In this document: one piece after another, positions 52,701 through 59,228 of the stretch
Layout: every line of letters begins with the position of its first letter
How positions within the stretch are numbered: the first letter of the stretch is position 1
The notes under the pieces: generated by a model
Seen by the model: the letters and a program-made list of their open reading frames with translations, nothing else
Told to the model about the DNA's origin: nothing
The model's database searches: none
Assembly (NCBI RefSeq): GCF_009901585.1
Contig: NZ_WXYO01000003.1
Span: 62,001-126,000 of the forward strand
Reading direction: 5' to 3'
Source of the DNA: Poritiphilus flavus
GTDB lineage: Bacteria > Bacteroidota > Bacteroidia > Flavobacteriales > Flavobacteriaceae
Length of the DNA: 64,000 nucleotides
Program-made: the position numbers and the translations under genes

Positions 52701-53434
52701 GTGGATCCGGACTTTCTGGTACTGATCTTACTATCGGCATAGAAAATGGTACTTCAGAGACTGTGGATCTTTCCAGCCTTGTAGGTACAGATGATCAAAA
52801 TATCCAGGCGCTTGCTGTAAATACTACTACAAATGTACTGACCGTAGGTATTGAAAATGGAAGCGGTCAAACGGTAGACCTTTCACATTTGGACGATGCA
52901 GGTACAGACGATCAGAACATCAGCGGATCAGGATTATCCGGTACTGACTTAACCATTGGAATAGAAAACGGTACTTCAGAGACTGTAGACCTGTCCAGCC
53001 TTGTTGGTACGGACGATCAGAACGCCTCTGAAGTTAATTCAGACACTCCTGTAGATGTGGATGGAGATGGCAATACTGAGGCCACCGTAGAAGATGTGAT
53101 TCAGGATATCGCGCCGATTACGGCAAAAGCCGCCAGGATCTTTTATCCGCCTTCTATCGCGGTGGACGCTTCAACCAATGGAACCTTCAATATTGATCTT
53201 TACGCACAATACACTGCACAGTACGGTTCACCTACCGTGGCAAGTGCAGGGGCTCCTGCCGCCGTACCCACATATACGGCAACCGAGCTGTATTACTACG
53301 TAACCTACGCTGATCCGGCAGTATTCAATACCGCGACAATGAGTATCGATGCTAATGGTGTACTTACTTATACCATCATAGGTCAACCTGCGGATTATAA
53401 CTCCCTGATCAATGTAGTCTTCGTAGTTAAATAA
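40718..53434 (+). CDS. Giant repetitive surface protein (about 4,240 residues)
   Basis: From ATG 40718 the product has 4,238 residues and a signal peptide (ending GFAYSQ); an upstream in-frame ATG at 40649 would put a basic 23-residue extension before it. A short N-terminal part has phage-fibre-like text (GDIYVNTTTGTIFYWDGTSW). Next are 12 tandem 85-residue units (41345-44404). A long second zone has 35-residue (DDQNISGSGLSGTDLTIGIE) and 39-residue (DDQNIENLAVNTTTNVLTVG) units, and three copies of a larger cassette (near 44.58, 46.19 and 48.56 kb). The last 115 residues are unique (AARIFYPPSIAVD to LINVVFVVK) and do not look like a T9SS domain. Low charge and beta-rich content suggest a long surface fibre. 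It is followed after 22 bases by the type-B gene. Confidence 0.85.
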   Translation: MDKRILLLIFLISGFAYSQTTVTLQDQCNCEVLSGTAVTAPGATSPTGADTGDIYVNTTTGTIFYWDGTSWELTSSDDQQLQNFSFNAGTNQLTLVLENGGTLSVDLSVLDNSGTDNQDATEVNLNGPVDVDGDGNNELTVQQAIEDLAAITETVTNMVDNGDGFITYTNEAGATQTVAKADITDNGDGTYTFTNNDGTDVTLDTNAGTNPYDNTTSGLTATNVQDAIDEINAAAGTVALVDNGDGTYDFTDAGGNTTTITDTSISTITDNGDGTYTYTDETGATQTIDTNAGTNPYDNTTSGLTATNVQDAIDEINAAAGTVALVDNGDGTYDFTDAGGNTTTITDTSISTITDNGDGTYTYTDETGATQTIDTNAGTNPYDNTTSGLTATNVQDAIDEINAAAGTVALVDNGDGTYDFTDAGGNTTTITDTSISTIADNGDGTYTYTDETGATQTIDTNAGTNPYDNTTSGLTATNVQDAIDEINAAAGTVALVDNGDGTYDFTDAGGNTTTITDTSISTITDNGDGTYTYTDETGATQTIDTNAGTNPYDNTTSGLTATNVQDAIDEINAAAGTVALVDNGDGTYDFTDAGGNTTTITDTSISTITDNGDGTYTYTDETGATQTIDTNAGTNPYDNTTSGLTATNVQDAIDEINAAAGTVALVDNGDGTYDFTDAGGNTTTITDTSISTIANNGDGTYTYTDETGATQTIDTNAGTNPYDNTTSGLTATNVQDAIDEINAAAGTVALVDNGDGTYDFTDAGGNTTTITDTSISTIANNGDGTYTYTDETGATQTIDTNAGTNPYDNTTSGLTATNVQDAIDEINAAAGTVALVDNGDGTYDFTDAGGNTTTITDTSISTIANNGDGTYTYTDETGATQTIDTNAGTNPYDNTTSGLTATNVQDAIDEINAAAGTVALVDNGDGTYDFTDAGGNTTTITDTSISTITDNGDGTYTYTDETGATQTIDTNAGTNPYDNTTSGLTATNVQDAIDEINAAAGTVALVDNGDGTYDFTDAGGNTTTITDTSISTIANNGDGTYTYTDETGATQTIDTNAGTNPYDNTTSGLTATNVQAAIDEINAAAGTVALVDNGDGTYDFTDAGGNTTTITDTSISTIANNGDGTYTYTDETGATQTIDTNAGTNPYDNTTSGLTATNVQAAIDEINAAAGTVALVDNGDGTYDFTDAGGNTTTITDTSISTIANNGDGTYTYTDETGATQTIDTNAGTNPYDNTTSGLTATNVQAAIDELNTNSTDDQNISGSGLSGTDLTIGIENGTNETVDLSSLVDDADAVIGNEYNTGVAMNAGSLEVIDGGGTLSESLISTDANNDIIAGSDGSLYLNVASVTIAETVTNIVDNADGTFTYTNENGVPQTINKSDVTDNGDGTYTFTNNDGSDVTLDTRASSNPYDNTTSGLTATNVQAAIDEVSAGSTDDQNISGSGLSGTDLTIGIENGTSETVDLSSLVGTDDQTAAEVTYDNTTSGLTAANVQAAIDELNTNSTDDQNISGSGLAGTDLTIGIENGTSETVDLSSLVGTDDQNISGSGLSGTDLTIGIENGTSETVDLSSLVGTDDQNIENLAVNTTTNVLTVGIEDGTSQTVDLSHLDDAGTDDQNISGSGLSGTDLTIGIENGTSEIVDLSSLVGTDDQNIENLAVNTTTNVLTVGIEDGTSQTVDLSHLDDAGTDDQNISGSGLSGTDLTIGIENGTSETVDLSSLVGTDDQTAAEVTYDNTTSGLTAANVQAAFDELNTNSTDDQNISGSGLAGTDLTIGIENGTSETVDLSSLVGTDDQNISGSGLSGTDLTIGIENGTNETIDLSSLVDDADAVIGNEYNTAVTMNAGSLEVTDGGGTLSDNLISTDANNDISAGSDGALYLNVASVTISETITNLVDNGDGTFTYTNENGVPQTVSKADITDNADGTYTFTNNDGTDVTLDTRASSNPYDNTTSGLTATNVQAAIDEVASGSTDDQNISGSGLSGTDLTIGIENGTSETVDLSSLVGTDDQNIESLAVNTTTNVLTVGIEDGTSQTVDLSHLDDAGTDDQNISGSGLSGTDLTIGIENGTSETVDLSSLVGTDDQNIENLAVNTTTNVLTVGIEDGTSQTVDLSHLDDAGTDDQNISGSGLSGTDLTIGIENGTSETVDLSSLVGTDDQTAAEVTYDNTTSGLTAANVQAAIDELNTNSTDDQNISGSGLSGTDLTIGIENGTSETVDLSSLVGTDDQNIENLAVNTTTNVLTVGIEDGTSQTVDLSHLDDAGTDDQNISGSGLSGTDLTIGIENGTSETVDLSSLVGSDDQNISGSGLSGTDLTIGIENGTSETVDLSSLVGTDDQNIENLAVNTTTNVLTVGIEDGTSQTVDLSHLDDAGTDDQNISGSGLSGTDLTIGIENGTSETVDLSSLVGTDDQTAAEVTYDNTTSGLTAANVQAAIDELNTNSTDDQNISGSGLSGTDLTIGIENGTSETVDLSSLVGSDDQNISGSGLSGTDLTIGIENGTSETVDLSSLVGTDDQNISGSGLSGTDLTIGIENGTSETVDLSSLVGTDDQNIESLAVNTTTNVLTVGIENGTSQTVDLSHLDDAGTDDQNISGSGLSGTDLTIGIENGTSETVDLSSLVDDADAVIGNEYNTGLAMNAGSIEVTDGGGTLSESLISTDANNDIASGSDGALYLNVASVTISETITNLVDNGDGTFTYTNENGVPQTVSKADITDNANGTYTFTNNDGSDVTLDTRASSNPYDNTTSGLTATNVQAAIDEVASGSTDDQNISGSGLSGTDLTIGIENGTSETVDLSSLVGSDDQNISGSGLSGTDLTIGIENGTSETVDLSSLVGTDDQTAAEVTYDNTTSGLTAANVQAAIDELNTNSTDDQNISGSGLSGTDLTIGIENGTSETVDLSSLVGTDDQNIESLAVNTTTNVLTVGIEDGTSQTVDLSHLDDAGTDDQNISGSGLSGTDLTIGIENGTSETVDLSSLVGTDDQNIENLAVNTTTNVLTVGIEDGTSQTVDLSHLDDAGTDDQNISGSGLSGTDLTIGIENGTSETVDLSSLVGSDDQNISGSGLSGTDLTIGIENGTSETVDLSSLVGTDDQNIESLAVNTTTNVLTVGIEDGTSQTVDLSHLDNAGTDDQNISGSGLSGTDLTIGIENGTSETVDLSSLVGTDDQTAAEVTYDNTTSGLTAANVQAAIDELNTNSTDDQNISGSGLSGTDLTIGIENGTSETVDLSSLVGTDDQNIESLAVNTTTNVLTVGIEDGTSQTVDLSHLDDAGTDDQNISGSGLSGTDLTIGIENGTSETVDLSSLVGTDDQTAAEVTYDNTTSGLTAANVQAAIDELNTNSTDDQNISGSGLSGTDLTIGIENGTSETVDLSSLVGSDDQNISGSGLSGTDLTIGIENGTSETVDLSSLVGTDDQNIESLAVNTTTNVLTVGIEDGTSQTVDLSHLDDAGTDDQNISGSGLSGTDLTIGIENGTSETVDLSSLVGTDDQNIESLAVNTTTNVLTVGIEDGTSQTVDLSHLDDAGTDDQNISGSGLSGTDLTIGIENGTSETVDLSSLVGTDDQNIESLAVNTTTNVLTVGIEDGTSQTVDLSHLDDAGTDDQNISGSGLSGTDLTIGIENGTSETVDLSSLVGSDDQNISGSGLSGTDLTIGIENGTSETVDLSSLVGTDDQNIESLAVNTTTNVLTVGIEDGTSQTVDLSHLDDAGTDDQNISGSGLSGTDLTIGIENGTSETVDLSSLVGSDDQNISGSGLSGTDLTIGIENGTSETVDLSSLVGSDDQNISGSGLSGTDLTIGIENGTSETVDLSSLVGTDDQNIESLAVNTTTNVLTVGIEDGTSQTVDLSHLDDAGTDDQNISGSGLSGTDLTIGIENGTSETVDLSSLVGTDDQNISGSGLSGTDLTIGIENGTSETVDLSSLVGSDDQNISGSGLSGTDLTIGIENGTSETVDLSSLVGTDDQNIESLAVNTTTNVLTVGIEDGTSQTVDLSHLDDAGTDDQNISGSGLSGTDLTIGIENGTSETVDLSSLVGTDDQNIQALAVNTTTNVLTVGIENGSGQTVDLSHLDDAGTDDQNISGSGLSGTDLTIGIENGTSETVDLSSLVGTDDQNASEVNSDTPVDVDGDGNTEATVEDVIQDIAPITAKAARIFYPPSIAVDASTNGTFNIDLYAQYTAQYGSPTVASAGAPAAVPTYTATELYYYVTYADPAVFNTATMSIDANGVLTYTIIGQPADYNSLINVVFVVK
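41345..44404 (+). repeat. Twelve tandem 255-bp repeats inside the giant gene
   Basis: The period is exactly 255 bases (85 codons), 12 times. Units differ by few bases, mostly synonymous. Two amino-acid positions vary in a graded way along the array: TDNGDG/ADNGDG/ANNGDG, and NVQDAIDE changing to NVQAAIDE in the last units. This indicates unequal crossing-over. Confidence 0.97.
44480..53020 (+). repeat. Interleaved 105-bp and 117-bp repeats inside the giant gene
   Basis: Dozens of 35-residue units (DDQNISGSGLSGTDLTIGIE...) alternate with 39-residue units (DDQNIE[NS]LAVNTTTNVL...) and with TAAEVTYDNTTSGLTAANVQ spacers. Protein sequences are almost invariant while codons differ (GGATCC/GGATCT/GGTTCC and similar). 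Confidence 0.95.
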
Positions 53435-53456
53435 TTAAGTAAATGACCATATAGGT

Positions 53457-55472
53457 TTGAGAACCAACCATCAATACAAGCTACTTTTCCTCAGTATTGT
53501 TTTTACTTTACTGGGGATTACTGCATCTAATGCCCAGTTCCTGCTTCAGGCTCCTAATGGGGGAGGACAAAGCAATTACCGCTGGTATGAGGCTTCGGAT
53601 ACAAGCACCGTATTGAGCACGGATTTTTTCTATGAGACGAGTACACCAGGGGTTTATTTTGCTACGTATGATGGCACTCTTTGTGGTTCCAATGCGACGG
53701 GATATTTTATCCTGACAGATTGTAATAACCCGGATAATCAGGTAACCCTTGATATTTCGGCCAATGTGAACGGTTCGGCAACCGTAAGCTGGAACCCTGC
53801 GGTTTCAGGCGATCAGTTGAGACCCGTAGTGACATCCACCACTACCGTGGTCAGATATACAGCTACCATCACTAAGGCAGGAAATAACTCAGACCTGCCT
53901 GCATTTACGGTAGTATGTATGGCACAGGCAGCTACACTTGTAGACGATTTCGTAACAGTGGATGAAGACGACTCTGTGGTTGTAGATATCTATGCGAACG
54001 ACAGTAACCTGCCAACTACAGGTAGCCTGGTGGCCACTGATCCACCTAATGGTACAGTGAATATCAACGATAACGGAACACCCAATGACCCAACGGACGA
54101 TATTGTAACCTATATTCCGGACCCGGACTACAACGGACCGGATTCCTTTGATTATACAGTATGTAATTCCATAGGAGATTGTAGTACGGCGACGGTAACG
54201 GTTGATGTGCTCCCGATCGTAGATGCTATTGACGATGCCATAGCTACCATAGAAAATCAATTCGTGGATATCGATATCCTGGCAAATGACAATGATCTGC
54301 CTAATTCAGGTACTCTAACAAGTACTAACCCATCTAATGGTAATGTGACGATCAATGACGGTGGTACCCCTGGAGATCCTTCGGACGACTTTATAACCTA
54401 CGTTCCGGACCTCGGATTTATCGGAACTGATACTTTCACATATACCATTTGTGATTCGGTCGGAAACTGTAGTACCGCGACAGTAACCGTGGTTGTTAAC
54501 CCGATAGGTGCAGATATAGACAGGGACGATGATGGTATTGTGGACAGCTTTGAAGATCTTAATCTGGATGGTGATAATGATCCATCTACAGATCCAACGG
54601 ATTCCGATGGCGATGGCATACCGGATTATCTGGATATTGACAGTGATGACGACGGTATTCCTGACAACGTAGAATCTCAGACCACAGCGGGCTACATCCC
54701 ACCGAGTGGAGTTGATGCGGATGGCAATGGCCTGGATGACGCGTACGAGAACGGTGGCGGTCTTGGTATTATCCCTATAGACACAGATGGTGATGCCCTT
54801 CCGGATTACCTGGATAGTGATAGCGATAATGACAATGTACCGGATGCCACAGAAGCCCATGATTACGATCAGGACGGTATTCCTGATGTTACCCTGATCG
54901 GTTCTGATAAGGACAATGACGGCCTGGACGACGGATACGAAGGAGCAACAGTGATCGATATTGATGTGAACGATGAGATCAACGATCCTTTCAACGACCT
55001 TCCGAATACGGATCGCGATGCTGAATCAGACTACAGGGATACTGACGATGATGGTGATTTGTTGATGACCATAGATGAGGACGTAGACGGAGATGGAGAC
55101 TTTACAAATGACGATGTTGATGCAGATGGTATTCCGGATTACCTGGAGCCGAACTTCGACGGTGATGATGTAGAGGTCTTTAATGTGGTTACACCTAACA
55201 GCGATGGAATACACGATGTTCTTACCATAGACGGCCTGGAGAACTATCCTGACAATACCATAAGGATCTATAACAGATGGGGTGTTCTCGTATACACCAC
55301 CAGGTCTTACAACACCCAGGGTAATGTCTTTGATGGCACTTCACAGGGTAGAGTTACTGTGGATCAGGACAATAAATTGCCTGTTGGAACGTATTTCTAT
55401 ATACTGGATTACATTATTCCCGAATCCGGCGAAACGAGATCGCTGTCTGGCTATATATACATAAACCGATAA
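53457..55472 (+). CDS. Surface protein with cadherin-like and thrombospondin-3 repeats and T9SS type-B domain
   Basis: The 671-residue protein begins with TTG 53457 (an in-frame ATG is not available nearby) and has a signal peptide ending SNAQ. An Ig-like N-terminal part is followed by two tandem cadherin-like modules (about 165-260 and 262-355), thrombospondin-3 calcium motifs (358-565) and a type-B sorting domain (575-671; [36 protein letters not shown]). Its C-terminal half resembles the protein at 25785. It starts 22 bases after the giant gene and ends 7 bases before a PorP/SprF gene, so these three probably form one secretion and assembly unit. Confidence 0.9.
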   Translation: MRTNHQYKLLFLSIVFTLLGITASNAQFLLQAPNGGGQSNYRWYEASDTSTVLSTDFFYETSTPGVYFATYDGTLCGSNATGYFILTDCNNPDNQVTLDISANVNGSATVSWNPAVSGDQLRPVVTSTTTVVRYTATITKAGNNSDLPAFTVVCMAQAATLVDDFVTVDEDDSVVVDIYANDSNLPTTGSLVATDPPNGTVNINDNGTPNDPTDDIVTYIPDPDYNGPDSFDYTVCNSIGDCSTATVTVDVLPIVDAIDDAIATIENQFVDIDILANDNDLPNSGTLTSTNPSNGNVTINDGGTPGDPSDDFITYVPDLGFIGTDTFTYTICDSVGNCSTATVTVVVNPIGADIDRDDDGIVDSFEDLNLDGDNDPSTDPTDSDGDGIPDYLDIDSDDDGIPDNVESQTTAGYIPPSGVDADGNGLDDAYENGGGLGIIPIDTDGDALPDYLDSDSDNDNVPDATEAHDYDQDGIPDVTLIGSDKDNDGLDDGYEGATVIDIDVNDEINDPFNDLPNTDRDAESDYRDTDDDGDLLMTIDEDVDGDGDFTNDDVDADGIPDYLEPNFDGDDVEVFNVVTPNSDGIHDVLTIDGLENYPDNTIRIYNRWGVLVYTTRSYNTQGNVFDGTSQGRVTVDQDNKLPVGTYFYILDYIIPESGETRSLSGYIYINR

Positions 55473-55479
55473 CCTACTA

Positions 55480-56448
55480 ATGCTGCAGTCCAGTCGAAAT
55501 ACAAAAACAGTCCTGAAGATCGCCATATTGGCTTTCCTCAGCAGCTTTTTCGCGGCCGAATCACTTTTCGGCCAACAAGACGCGCAGTACACCCAGTACA
55601 TGTATAATACGGTAAGTGTGAACCCAGGATACGCCGGTTCCCGGGGTCATTTTAGTATCGCGGCACTACACAGGTCGCAATGGGTAGGCCTGGAAGGCGC
55701 ACCTGTTACCCAAACACTTAATTTGCATACTCCCCTGGGATATCGCGGAGCGGGTATTGGCTTGTCTATTGTCAACGAGCAGATCGGACCCACCTCGGAA
55801 ACCTATCTTGACGTGGATTTTTCGTATACGCTTCAAACCTCAAAGGATGCGAGATTAAGTTTTGGCCTAAAGGCCAGTGGTCATTTATTGGATGTTCGCT
55901 TTTCGGAACTGAACCAGGATGTTCTAAACCCTAATGGCCCGGATCCTACTTTGCAACAGGACATCAGTAACCGTTTTTCACCTAACGTAGGTGCCGGAGT
56001 TTACTACCATACCGATCGCTTTTATGCCGGAGTATCTGTCCCCAGGATTTTGGAGACCTCTCATTTTGACGAATCTTCCCTTTCCACCGCCAAGGAGCAG
56101 ATGAATTACTACCTGATCACAGGTTATGTTTTTGACCTTGACGCCTTCTGGAAATTCAAACCGGCTATTTTAAGTAAAGTGGTCTTTGGAGCACCTTTGC
56201 AATTGGACTTCTCTGCCAGCTTTATGTACAACGACAAATTTATTATAGGGGCTGCATATCGATGGGACGCTGCTGTAAGCGGTATGGCTGGTTTCCAGAT
56301 TTCGCCGGAATTTCTGATAGGTCTTGCATACGACAGGGAGATAACAGAACTTGGTCAGGCTGTTTTCAATGATGGCTCTTTCGAGGTTATTCTCCGTTAT
56401 GATTTTATCAAGGTTCTGGACAACCTTAAGTCTCCCAGATTCTTCTAG
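55480..56448 (+). CDS. PorP/SprF family T9SS-associated outer-membrane protein
   Basis: The 322-residue protein has a signal peptide (ending LFGQ) and the family start QQDAQYTQYMYNTVSVNPGYAGSRG. The later blocks RFSPNVGAGVYYHTDRFYAGVS and FIIGAAYRWDAAVSGMAGFQIS match the paralogue at 28923 closely. It probably helps secrete or anchor the type-B protein encoded seven bases upstream, and perhaps the giant protein. Unlike the first cluster, no OmpA partner follows. Confidence 0.92.
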   Translation: MLQSSRNTKTVLKIAILAFLSSFFAAESLFGQQDAQYTQYMYNTVSVNPGYAGSRGHFSIAALHRSQWVGLEGAPVTQTLNLHTPLGYRGAGIGLSIVNEQIGPTSETYLDVDFSYTLQTSKDARLSFGLKASGHLLDVRFSELNQDVLNPNGPDPTLQQDISNRFSPNVGAGVYYHTDRFYAGVSVPRILETSHFDESSLSTAKEQMNYYLITGYVFDLDAFWKFKPAILSKVVFGAPLQLDFSASFMYNDKFIIGAAYRWDAAVSGMAGFQISPEFLIGLAYDREITELGQAVFNDGSFEVILRYDFIKVLDNLKSPRFF

Positions 56449-56485
56449 ATACCCCTGCTTTTCTTTAACACTTTTCCCACCCGAA

Positions 56486-56518
56486 TTGCACGAAAATGGA
56501 CTAAAGGTCGTATTTTTG
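56486..56518 (+). promoter_or_regulatory. Promoter of the idi operon
   Basis: TTG (56486-56488) and TATTTTTG (56511-56518) match -33 and -7 with a 22-base spacer. The GTG start of idi lies only four bases further, so the mRNA would be leaderless or nearly so. Confidence 0.7.
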
Positions 56519-56522
56519 AAGT

Positions 56523-57056
56523 GTGAAAGAGGAAAGAGTAATCCTGGTCAATCAGTTTGATGAACAGATTGGCACGATGCCGAAAATGGAGGCACACGAG
56601 AAGGCAGTTTTACATAGGGCGTTCTCAGTATTTATTTTGAATGACAAGGGCGAATTATTACTTCAGCAACGAGCAGCCCATAAGTATCATTCTCCACTCT
56701 TATGGACTAATACCTGCTGTAGTCACCAGCGAGAGGGAGAATCCAATATCGATGCCGGAAAGCGCAGATTAATGGAAGAAATGGGTTTCCAGACAGAACT
56801 AAAGGAGCTCTTTTCATTCATCTATAAAGCCCCTTTTGACAACGGCCTGACGGAACACGAATTGGATCATGTAATGTTGGGTTATTACAACGATGCCCCT
56901 GAGATCAATCCTGAGGAAGTGGCGGACTGGAAGTGGATAAAACCCAGGACCGTAAAGGAGGATATCGCCATTAACCCGGACAATTATACAGCCTGGTTTA
57001 AGATTATCTTCGAACGGTTTTATGGGCATCTGCTCAAAAATGGTTTTGAACAATGA
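56523..57056 (+). CDS. idi: Isopentenyl-diphosphate delta-isomerase, type 1
   Basis: The 177-residue Nudix-fold enzyme interconverts IPP and DMAPP. GTG 56523 gives the family start MKEERVILVNQFDEQIG. The catalytic cysteine lies in TNTCCSHQ (62-69; most relatives have P in place of Q), the Nudix-like segment is RRLMEEMGF, and ELDHVMLG carries the second catalytic glutamate. It overlaps the next gene by four bases (ATGA), so it leads a compact operon. The adjacent promoter suggests a leaderless transcript. Confidence 0.94.
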   Translation: MKEERVILVNQFDEQIGTMPKMEAHEKAVLHRAFSVFILNDKGELLLQQRAAHKYHSPLLWTNTCCSHQREGESNIDAGKRRLMEEMGFQTELKELFSFIYKAPFDNGLTEHELDHVMLGYYNDAPEINPEEVADWKWIKPRTVKEDIAINPDNYTAWFKIIFERFYGHLLKNGFEQ

Positions 57057-57460
57057 AAGTTAAAGTAAGCAGAAGAGCACACTTCAATGCGGCTCACAGG
57101 CTATTCCGGCCGGATTGGGCGGATGATAAGAACAACAGGGTTTTCGGAAAATGTAACAATCCGAATTACCACGGACACAACTACGAATTAATCGTTAGTG
57201 TTACCGGTGAAATAGACCAGGAGACCGGATTTGTAATGGATATGAAAGTCTTAAAAGACCTGATACGCTCCGAGGTGGAAGATGCCCTCGATCACAAGAA
57301 CCTTAACCTGCAAGTCCCGGAATTCCGTGAGCTGAACCCAACCGCGGAAAACATCGCGGTGGTGATCTGGAACAAGCTGCGTCCGCATATCCCGGAAGAC
57401 AAAGCCCTGGAGGTGAAGTTGTATGAGACTCCGCGAAATTTTGTAACCTACACCGGCTGA
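57053..57460 (+). CDS. queD: 6-carboxytetrahydropterin synthase family (QueD-like)
   Basis: The 135-residue protein has the T-fold features of the PTPS/QueD family: AHFNAAHRL supplies a zinc-binding histidine, KCNNPNYHGHNYEL has the catalytic Cys34 and two further zinc histidines, and DHKNLN and LYETP complete the active site. QueD converts dihydroneopterin triphosphate on the way to queuosine. The related PTPS reaction in pterin synthesis cannot be excluded. It overlaps idi by four bases and is followed after two bases by a peroxiredoxin. Confidence 0.9.
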   Translation: MKVKVSRRAHFNAAHRLFRPDWADDKNNRVFGKCNNPNYHGHNYELIVSVTGEIDQETGFVMDMKVLKDLIRSEVEDALDHKNLNLQVPEFRELNPTAENIAVVIWNKLRPHIPEDKALEVKLYETPRNFVTYTG

Positions 57461-57462
57461 TT

Positions 57463-57924
57463 ATGGGTTTAAAACTTGGAGATAGTATTCCGGACTTTTC
57501 CCTGAAGGATCAAAACGGCAATTGGTTTCACCTGAAGGAATTGATCGGGAACAAGCCACTGGTGATCTTTTTTTACCCTAAAGACTATACACCCGGCTGT
57601 ACCAAAGAAGTATGTGATTTTAGAGATCGTTATGAAGACTTTCAGGAACTCGGAGCCGAAGTAGTGGGGATAAGTTCTGATTCTGAAAAAATGCACCAGC
57701 GTTTCGCCCAATCCTATAAACTACCTTTTACCCTGTTATCAGACAAGGGAGGTAAAGTGCGAAAACTATTTAAGGTAGAAAGCAAATTCTTTAATTTACT
57801 TCCAGGCCGGGAAACCTTTGTCGTCGATAAAAGCGGCAAATTAATCCTGGTCTTTAACAGCATAAATGCCACCAACCATATGCCAATGGCTCTGAAGGCC
57901 ATCCAAAAAACCTCCAAAAAATGA
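57463..57924 (+). CDS. bcp: Thioredoxin-dependent peroxiredoxin, BCP type
   Basis: The 153-residue protein has the AhpC/TSA fold with YPKDYTPGCTKEVCDFRD. Cys46 is the peroxidatic residue and Cys51 the likely resolving residue, the five-residue spacing of atypical two-Cys BCP enzymes. It reduces hydrogen peroxide and organic peroxides with thioredoxin. There is no signal peptide, so it is cytoplasmic. It overlaps manA by four bases. Confidence 0.93.
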   Translation: MGLKLGDSIPDFSLKDQNGNWFHLKELIGNKPLVIFFYPKDYTPGCTKEVCDFRDRYEDFQELGAEVVGISSDSEKMHQRFAQSYKLPFTLLSDKGGKVRKLFKVESKFFNLLPGRETFVVDKSGKLILVFNSINATNHMPMALKAIQKTSKK

Positions 57925-58889
57925 GTATACATCCCTTAAAATTTGTTCCCATCTTAAAACCACGCCTCTGGGGAGGGACCAAACTGGGAGAAGTATTGGG
58001 TAAATCCGTGCAAGCTGATGGAATAGGGGAGAGCTGGGAACTTTCCGGAGTGGCCGGAGATGTTTCCGTTGTGGCTAACGGAGACCATAAGGGAACTTCG
58101 CTGACGACACTGATCGAAAAATTTCCTAAGGAGCTTTTGGGAAGCTCCGTAGTGGAACGTTTTGGCCATGAGTTTCCAATCCTGATCAAATTTATTGACG
58201 CCAAACTGGATCTCTCCATTCAATTGCACCCACATGATGATCTGGCCAAAGAAAGGCACAACTCCTTCGGAAAAACGGAAATGTGGTACATTATGGATGC
58301 AGATCCTGGCGCCGAGCTTATTGTTGGGTTTAACAGGGACGTTACCCGTGAAGAGTACGCCCAAAGCCTGGAAAACGACACCCTTCTTGAACTGCTGAAT
58401 TACGAACCGGTTTCTGAAGGGGACACTTTTTTTATTAATACGGGAAAAGTACACGCCATAGGTGCCGGGGTGCTGTTGGCTGAAATACAGCAAACCTCGG
58501 ATATTACTTATCGCATTTTCGACTTTAACCGTAGAGACAAGGATGGAAATCTGAGGGAACTGCACACGGAGTTGGCCTTAGATGCTCTGGATTATAAGAA
58601 AAAGGATGATTTTAAGGTAAACTATCCAAAAGAGAAGGACAACGTCAATGATATGGTATCCTGCCCTTATTTCAAGACTAACTTTTTGCATTTGTCTTCG
58701 GACCTTGAGCAGGACACCAGCAATCGGGACTCCTTTACGATATATATGTGCGTAGACGGTGAAGCGGTAATTGCCAATGATTCAGGCTCTGTTAGCATTG
58801 CAAGGGGCGAAACTGTATTAATGCCAGCCAATAGCGAACAGATCAGTATCCGTACTAAGGCATCCAAACTTTTGGAAGTCACAGTCTGA
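57921..58889 (+). CDS. manA: Mannose-6-phosphate isomerase, class I
   Basis: The 322-residue cupin enzyme interconverts mannose-6-phosphate and fructose-6-phosphate. Zinc-binding residues are seen in QLHPHDD (101-107), in KTEMWYIMD and in TGKVHAIGAG. The length is that of the short class I enzymes common in Bacteroidota and Firmicutes. It is the last gene of the idi-queD-bcp-manA operon, and feeds GDP-mannose and surface glycan synthesis or mannose use. Confidence 0.93.
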   Translation: MSIHPLKFVPILKPRLWGGTKLGEVLGKSVQADGIGESWELSGVAGDVSVVANGDHKGTSLTTLIEKFPKELLGSSVVERFGHEFPILIKFIDAKLDLSIQLHPHDDLAKERHNSFGKTEMWYIMDADPGAELIVGFNRDVTREEYAQSLENDTLLELLNYEPVSEGDTFFINTGKVHAIGAGVLLAEIQQTSDITYRIFDFNRRDKDGNLRELHTELALDALDYKKKDDFKVNYPKEKDNVNDMVSCPYFKTNFLHLSSDLEQDTSNRDSFTIYMCVDGEAVIANDSGSVSIARGETVLMPANSEQISIRTKASKLLEVTV

Positions 58890-58924
58890 TTGTGCAACAG
58901 TGAAAAACTGATCTTCTTTTTGTT

Positions 58925-58932
58925 TAATTTTG
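58925..58932 (+). promoter_or_regulatory. -7 promoter element before the 89-residue hypothetical
   Basis: TAATTTTG fits TAnnTTTG and lies 13 bases before the ATG at 58946. No -33 TTG is found at the usual distance. Confidence 0.5.
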
Positions 58933-58945
58933 AAAAAAACTACAA

Positions 58946-59215
58946 ATGGCAAGTATAAGGGATTTGAAGAAAGACATCAATTATGTATTAGGCGATATTA
59001 TTGAAGCCGTGTACCTTCTTGAATCTTCTTCGGATAAGGAAGGGTCTAAGGAAGGCACCGAAATAATTGATGGCGCCATCAATACTTTTGACGATCTGAT
59101 CGCAAAAGTAAATGACCAGAAAGTGGAGAACCGCAAAGCACATCTCAAAGAGGTCAGAAAAGAACTTGAAGAAAAAGCGAATGCCCTGATTGCCAAGCTC
59201 AATAAACTTAATTGA
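58946..59215 (+). CDS. Small helical conserved hypothetical protein
   Basis: The 89-residue soluble protein is almost wholly helical and charged (MASIRDLKKDINYVLGDII, then ENRKAHLKEVRKELEEKAN). It resembles small hypothetical proteins that I recall from Flavobacteriia, without known function. Helical heptad patterns in the second half suggest a coiled coil. It has its own promoter element and faces the DUF4369 gene, with only 13 bases between the two stop codons. Confidence 0.7.
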   Translation: MASIRDLKKDINYVLGDIIEAVYLLESSSDKEGSKEGTEIIDGAINTFDDLIAKVNDQKVENRKAHLKEVRKELEEKANALIAKLNKLN

Positions 59216-59228
59216 GCCAATCCTGAAT

